Shown piece by piece: positions 14,179-16,758 of a DNA stretch of 16,758 bases. The translations under genes were made by a program, and so were the position numbers. The stretch's first letter is position 1. Each line of letters opens with the position of its first letter. Under the pieces are notes generated by a model. The model saw nothing but the letters and a program-made list of their open reading frames with translations, did no database searches and was not told the DNA's origin. Location of the stretch: contig CAAGIO010000031.1 of the NCBI GenBank assembly GCA_900769945.1, forward strand, positions 1 to 16,758, read 5' to 3'. The DNA is from Bacteroidales bacterium (lineage in GTDB: Bacteria > Bacteroidota > Bacteroidia > Bacteroidales > F082).

Positions 14179-15348
14179 ATGCAGATTTCCTTTTATTTTA
14201 ACACTTTAAGTTTCATCGTATTATGTATTTTCGCCATTTCATGGGTAATACAGATGTCCTACTTTTGGGGATTATTCTCTCGATTAGCTTTCTTTAAGAA
14301 GAACAAATACGACAACACGTCTCCCAGCTTCGAGCCAGTATCTGTAATAGTCTGTGCAAGAGACGCTTACGAGTATTTGGTTGACCTCGTGCCGAAGATT
14401 CTGTCGCAGGATTACCCTGAGTTCGAGCTTGTCATTGTGAACGACTGCTCTGTTGATGAGACGACAGAATATTTGAAGGAGCTGAAGCGGGCACACCCGG
14501 AGGTCAACATAGTGACACTCACCCAGAGCCTGAATTTCTTCCACGGGAAGAAGTTCCCTCTGAGCATGGGGATAAAATCCGCCAGACACGAGCTACTGCT
14601 CCTCACCGATGCCGACTGCCTTCCACAGAACGACCAATGGATAAAAGGCATGGTGAGCGCATACCGCAAGAACACCGAGGTAGTGATTGGATACGGACCT
14701 TATTTCAAACGTAAAGGATTGTTAAACAAACTGATACGATTCGACACGCTTTACACAGCTATACAATATCTCTCAATGGCACTCGCCAACATGCCATATA
14801 TGGGCGTCGGAAGAAACCTTTCTTATAGGAAAAGCACCTTCTTCAAAAACAAAGGGTTCACCTCTCATTATAATATCCCTTCGGGCGATGACGACATCTT
14901 CATCAGCCAAGTGGCGAACAAAAGAAACACACGCATCTTCATCGACCCGTCAAACAGAATAGAGTCGGAGCCAAAGCACACCTTCGGTAACTGGATAAGG
15001 CAGAAACGCCGCCATTACACAACAGCAAACATGTACAAACCTTCTGTGAACGCCATCTTAGGGACCTTGCTATGCAGCAGGCTGACGTACTATTTCTCCT
15101 TATTATTATTAATACTGCTTCCTCACGCCTTCGATGTGATAGGAAGCAACTATTTGTATCTCATCATCTTAGGAGCTTTTGCCATAATACATTACGCAAG
15201 CATGGACATCATCTATATTAAATCGGCGAGACAGTTAGGCGAGACGTCTTTAGGATTGTTTTTCACCCCTTTTTACGACATCTTCTTCGTATTATTCACC
15301 ACATTATTAGGTTTAAGGAACTGCATCTCGAAGCCGAAGAGCTGGTAA
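14179..15348 (+). CDS. Membrane-associated family 2 glycosyltransferase
   Basis: The product is 389 residues from the ATG at 14179; an extended reading from TTG at 14155 starts within the promoter. One N-terminal membrane helix (about 9-31) leads to a cytoplasmic GT-A domain starting at VSVIVCARDAYEYL (54-67). It carries the nucleotide-binding motif IVNDCSVDET (86-95), the metal-binding DxD as LLTDADC (141-147), the acceptor/catalytic region PSGDDDIFI (234-242) and the Q-x-x-R-x-type motif as RQKRRHY (274-280). Three hydrophobic segments follow (about 302-316, 321-338, 355-377). This is a processive-like or lipid-acceptor GT2 layout, and it should transfer a sugar to a membrane-bound acceptor. 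The product is unknown. The gene is monocistronic and an insertion sequence lies 90 bases downstream, so any former neighbours may have been separated. Confidence 0.92.
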   Translation: MQISFYFNTLSFIVLCIFAISWVIQMSYFWGLFSRLAFFKKNKYDNTSPSFEPVSVIVCARDAYEYLVDLVPKILSQDYPEFELVIVNDCSVDETTEYLKELKRAHPEVNIVTLTQSLNFFHGKKFPLSMGIKSARHELLLLTDADCLPQNDQWIKGMVSAYRKNTEVVIGYGPYFKRKGLLNKLIRFDTLYTAIQYLSMALANMPYMGVGRNLSYRKSTFFKNKGFTSHYNIPSGDDDIFISQVANKRNTRIFIDPSNRIESEPKHTFGNWIRQKRRHYTTANMYKPSVNAILGTLLCSRLTYYFSLLLLILLPHAFDVIGSNYLYLIILGAFAIIHYASMDIIYIKSARQLGETSLGLFFTPFYDIFFVLFTTLLGLRNCISKPKSW

Positions 15349-15438
15349 CTCAAACGCCATCAAGCATTTCGAGCCTTTCTTCAAAAACCGCACATCTTTT
15401 CCAAGGCGGAAACAGATATTAATAGGGCGTTACACTCC

Positions 15439-15456
15439 TGTCCCGTAAAAGAGGAC
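15439..15456 (+). repeat. Left terminal inverted repeat of the IS4 element
   Basis: TGTCCCGTAAAAGAGGAC matches the right end with two single-base gaps and one mismatch. It is itself a short imperfect palindrome (GTCC at 15440-15443 against GGAC at 15453-15456). Confidence 0.7.
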
Positions 15457-15527
15457 TATTCGGTCTTTGAAATAGTTGAAACATAGTCTATTAGAAGCAA
15501 TCTTTCATGTGCGACGATTTGAATTTG

Positions 15528-15535
15528 TAATTTTG
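15528..15535 (+). promoter_or_regulatory. -7 box of the transposase promoter
   Basis: TAATTTTG is a perfect TAnnTTTG box, 22 bases before the ATG at 15558. A near-match -33 box (TTTC, 15503-15506) lies 21 bases upstream. The IS therefore carries a host-type Bacteroidota promoter, and the start of transcription would fall at or within the adjacent inverted-repeat element at 15538-15551. Confidence 0.55.
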
Positions 15536-15537
15536 CA

Positions 15538-15551
15538 TCCCTTAAAGGGAC
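15538..15551 (+). promoter_or_regulatory. Terminal-repeat-like palindrome in the transposase leader
   Basis: TCCCTTAAAGGGAC contains a perfect 6-base inverted repeat (TCCCTT / AAGGGA around one A) and resembles both IS ends (TCCCGTAAAAGAGGAC left; TCCCGTTAAAATAGGGAC right). It lies between the -7 box and the start codon, 6 bases before the ATG. It could be a binding site for the transposase (autoregulation) or a leader hairpin of 5 bp with a 3-base loop that limits translation. Both are inference. Confidence 0.4.
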
Positions 15552-15557
15552 TGCTCT

Positions 15558-16721
15558 ATGAACAAAGACAAATATGTATTCGCACAATTGGTTGAATTTC
15601 TCGACAACAACAAGTTTCGTTACTTGGTTGACAAGTATGATGGGAACAGGTATGTCAAGTCATTCACTTGCTGGAATCAACTCATGGCGCTCATGTTCGG
15701 ACAACTTTGTAATCGTGAGAGTCTGCGTGATGTTGTCGTTGCATTGGAGGCTCACCAATCCAAATGTTACCACCTTGGCATGGGGCGTAATCCAATAGCG
15801 AAGACGACATTTGCCACAGCGAATCAGAATCGTGACTACAGGATCTTTGAAGACTTTGCCTTCTTCATGATGGAACAGGCTCGCAAGAAACGAGCAACCG
15901 ACATCTTCAAGCTGAAGGGGAATGTTTATGCATTTGATTCAACAACGATTCCGCTCTGCTTGTCCGTGTTTTGGTGGGCAAAGTTCCGCAAGAAGAAAGG
16001 AGGCGTTAAGGCGCATGTCCTTTACGATCTGGAGTCTCAGGTCCCGGCTTTCTTCCATATTACGACAGCATCGGTACACGATTCCAAGGCAATGAAGGAT
16101 ATTCCCTATGAATCAGGCTCTTACTACGTATTTGACCGTGGCTACAATGCATTCAAGGAACTCTACAAAATTTGTCTGAATGAATCACACTTCGTGGTTC
16201 GGGCGAAGAAGAACTTACAGTACAAGTGTACGAAATGGAAACGTAGATTGCCTAAGAATGTGCTTGCTGATTCCGTTATCGAACTCTCGGATGTGAACAC
16301 ACGGAAGAAGTATCCTGAGAGGCTTCGACTTGTGAGATTTCATGATGATGAGCAAGATAGAGACTTCGCATTTTTGACGAATGCATTCCATCTTACCGCT
16401 CTCGAAATTGCCAATCTCTACAAGAACCGATGGCAGATTGAGTTGTTCTTCAAGTGGCTCAAGCAGCACCTCAAAATTAAGAAATTCTGGGGCACTACAG
16501 AGAACGCTGTCAGAATACAAATTTGCTCTGCTATCATAACTTACTGCCTTGTCGCCATCGTCCAACACGACATGCAACTAAAGCGGTCAACCTATGAGGT
16601 CCTGCAGATTTTGAGCGTCTCACTAACGGATAAGACTCCACTGAAAGATCTCTTCGAAAAGACTAATTTCAACGATGTCAAAGAACTCGATTATCCCATC
16701 TTTCCGGGGTTGTTTGATTAA
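15558..16721 (+). CDS. IS4-family transposase (DUF4372 plus DDE domain, ISPepr1-like group)
   Basis: The 387-residue product is full length. Residues 5-75 match the N-terminal DUF4372-type domain (KSFTCWNQLMALMFGQL, then RESLRDVV). The DDE catalytic domain follows: first Asp in YAFDSTT (D127), second Asp in YVFDRGY (D193) and Glu in the IS4 signature YKNRWQIELFFKWLK, whose Y288-(2)-R291-(3)-E295-(6)-K302 spacing is exact. The intervening KKGGVKAHVLYDL and VRAKKNLQYK segments are typical. The group assignment is from memory. All catalytic residues and the reading frame are intact, so the element may be active. The ATG start has no Shine-Dalgarno sequence and follows the palindrome at 15538-15551. 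Confidence 0.95.
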   Translation: MNKDKYVFAQLVEFLDNNKFRYLVDKYDGNRYVKSFTCWNQLMALMFGQLCNRESLRDVVVALEAHQSKCYHLGMGRNPIAKTTFATANQNRDYRIFEDFAFFMMEQARKKRATDIFKLKGNVYAFDSTTIPLCLSVFWWAKFRKKKGGVKAHVLYDLESQVPAFFHITTASVHDSKAMKDIPYESGSYYVFDRGYNAFKELYKICLNESHFVVRAKKNLQYKCTKWKRRLPKNVLADSVIELSDVNTRKKYPERLRLVRFHDDEQDRDFAFLTNAFHLTALEIANLYKNRWQIELFFKWLKQHLKIKKFWGTTENAVRIQICSAIITYCLVAIVQHDMQLKRSTYEVLQILSVSLTDKTPLKDLFEKTNFNDVKELDYPIFPGLFD

Positions 16722-16731
16722 TTATTAACTC

Positions 16732-16751
16732 GTCCCTATTTTAACGGGACA
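16732..16751 (-). repeat. Right terminal inverted repeat of the IS4 element
   Basis: On the minus strand this reads TGTCCCGTTAAAATAGGGAC, the partner of the left repeat. Like the left end it is an imperfect palindrome (GTCCC at 16732-16736 against GGGAC at 16746-16750, 9-base loop). It begins 10 bases after the transposase stop codon. Confidence 0.7.
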
Positions 16752-16758
16752 CTAATGA

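Larger units (their letters stand above)
15439..16751 (+). mobile_element. Intact IS4-family insertion sequence (about 1.3 kb)
   Basis: A single transposase gene is framed by imperfect inverted repeats: left TGTCCCGTAAAAGAGGAC (15439-15456) and right, read on the minus strand, TGTCCCGTTAAAATAGGGAC (16751-16732). They agree over 18 bases with two single-base gaps and one mismatch. About 1313 bp is normal for this family. The true outer ends could be a few bases beyond these limits. I could not define a target-site duplication because only 7 bases remain on the right. The left flank back to the glycosyltransferase stop (15349-15438) has no recognisable feature. Confidence 0.85.

Noticed and set aside
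15389..15410. CCGC ... GCGG pair after the glycosyltransferase as a terminator
   Set aside because: Only four base pairs and no following T-tract.
15430..15438. Target-site duplication of the IS
   Set aside because: Only 7 bases follow the right repeat and none of the plausible lengths matches the left flank; the exact IS ends are uncertain by a few bases.

Overview
The window looks like Bacteroidota chromosome, most likely order Bacteroidales, though I cannot name a genus. The evidence is the promoter type (several copies of the Bacteroides -7 box TAnnTTTG, one with a correctly spaced TTTG -33 box), the lack of Shine-Dalgarno sequences, and lineage-typical genes: an HU-CCDC81/SPOR envelope protein, a Tgt without zinc cysteines, PEGA and LPP20-like secreted proteins, and an IS4-family transposase of a type common in this phylum. 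KdsB and an LptF/LptG permease indicate an LPS-bearing outer membrane.

Positions 1-4190 (minus strand) hold an envelope operon. An LPP20-like secreted protein (start 4141) is followed by a secreted protein with about six PEGA modules and a beta-rich tail, and then by the first 38 codons of a lipoprotein that runs off the left edge. Its promoter lies at 4157-4190. Positions 4191-4486 are noncoding and contain short degenerate tandem repeats. The next operon ends here at an intrinsic terminator that overlaps its last stop codon.

Positions 4487-7872 (minus strand) hold a sugar-related operon: a Gfo/Idh/MocA oxidoreductase, a lipoprotein with a PEGA-like and a jelly-roll-like part, and a polyprenyl-phosphate sugar-1-phosphate transferase whose GTG start overlaps the lipoprotein stop. 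A working model is that the oxidoreductase modifies a nucleotide sugar, the transferase loads a sugar phosphate onto undecaprenyl phosphate, and the lipoprotein acts in the periplasm or at the outer membrane on the product. This is inference.

At 7873-7924 a 52-bp divergent promoter region serves the oxidoreductase operon (minus) and pcm (plus). The two promoters abut and should compete. pcm (protein repair methyltransferase) ends tail-to-tail, with a 4-base overlap, against trmB.

Positions 8587-13956 (minus strand) hold a tightly packed housekeeping operon in transcription order tgt, LptF/LptG permease, deoxynucleoside kinase, kdsB, HU-CCDC81/SPOR protein, trmB. It mixes tRNA modification (queuosine, m7G46), LPS synthesis and export (Kdo activation, Lpt transporter), nucleotide salvage and a possible DNA-to-envelope tether.

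Positions 14150-15348 (plus strand) hold a membrane-bound family 2 glycosyltransferase with its own promoter. From about 15439 to 16751 there is an intact IS4-family insertion sequence with imperfect terminal inverted repeats. A third copy of the terminal motif sits between the transposase promoter and its start codon.

Most of the window is ordinary chromosomal gene content. The parts least explained by known biology are the PEGA/LPP20 secreted operon, the lipoprotein coupled to the sugar transferase, the HU/SPOR protein, and the terminal-repeat-like element in the IS leader. I see no CRISPR array, tRNA, rRNA, or defence or toxin-antitoxin system.
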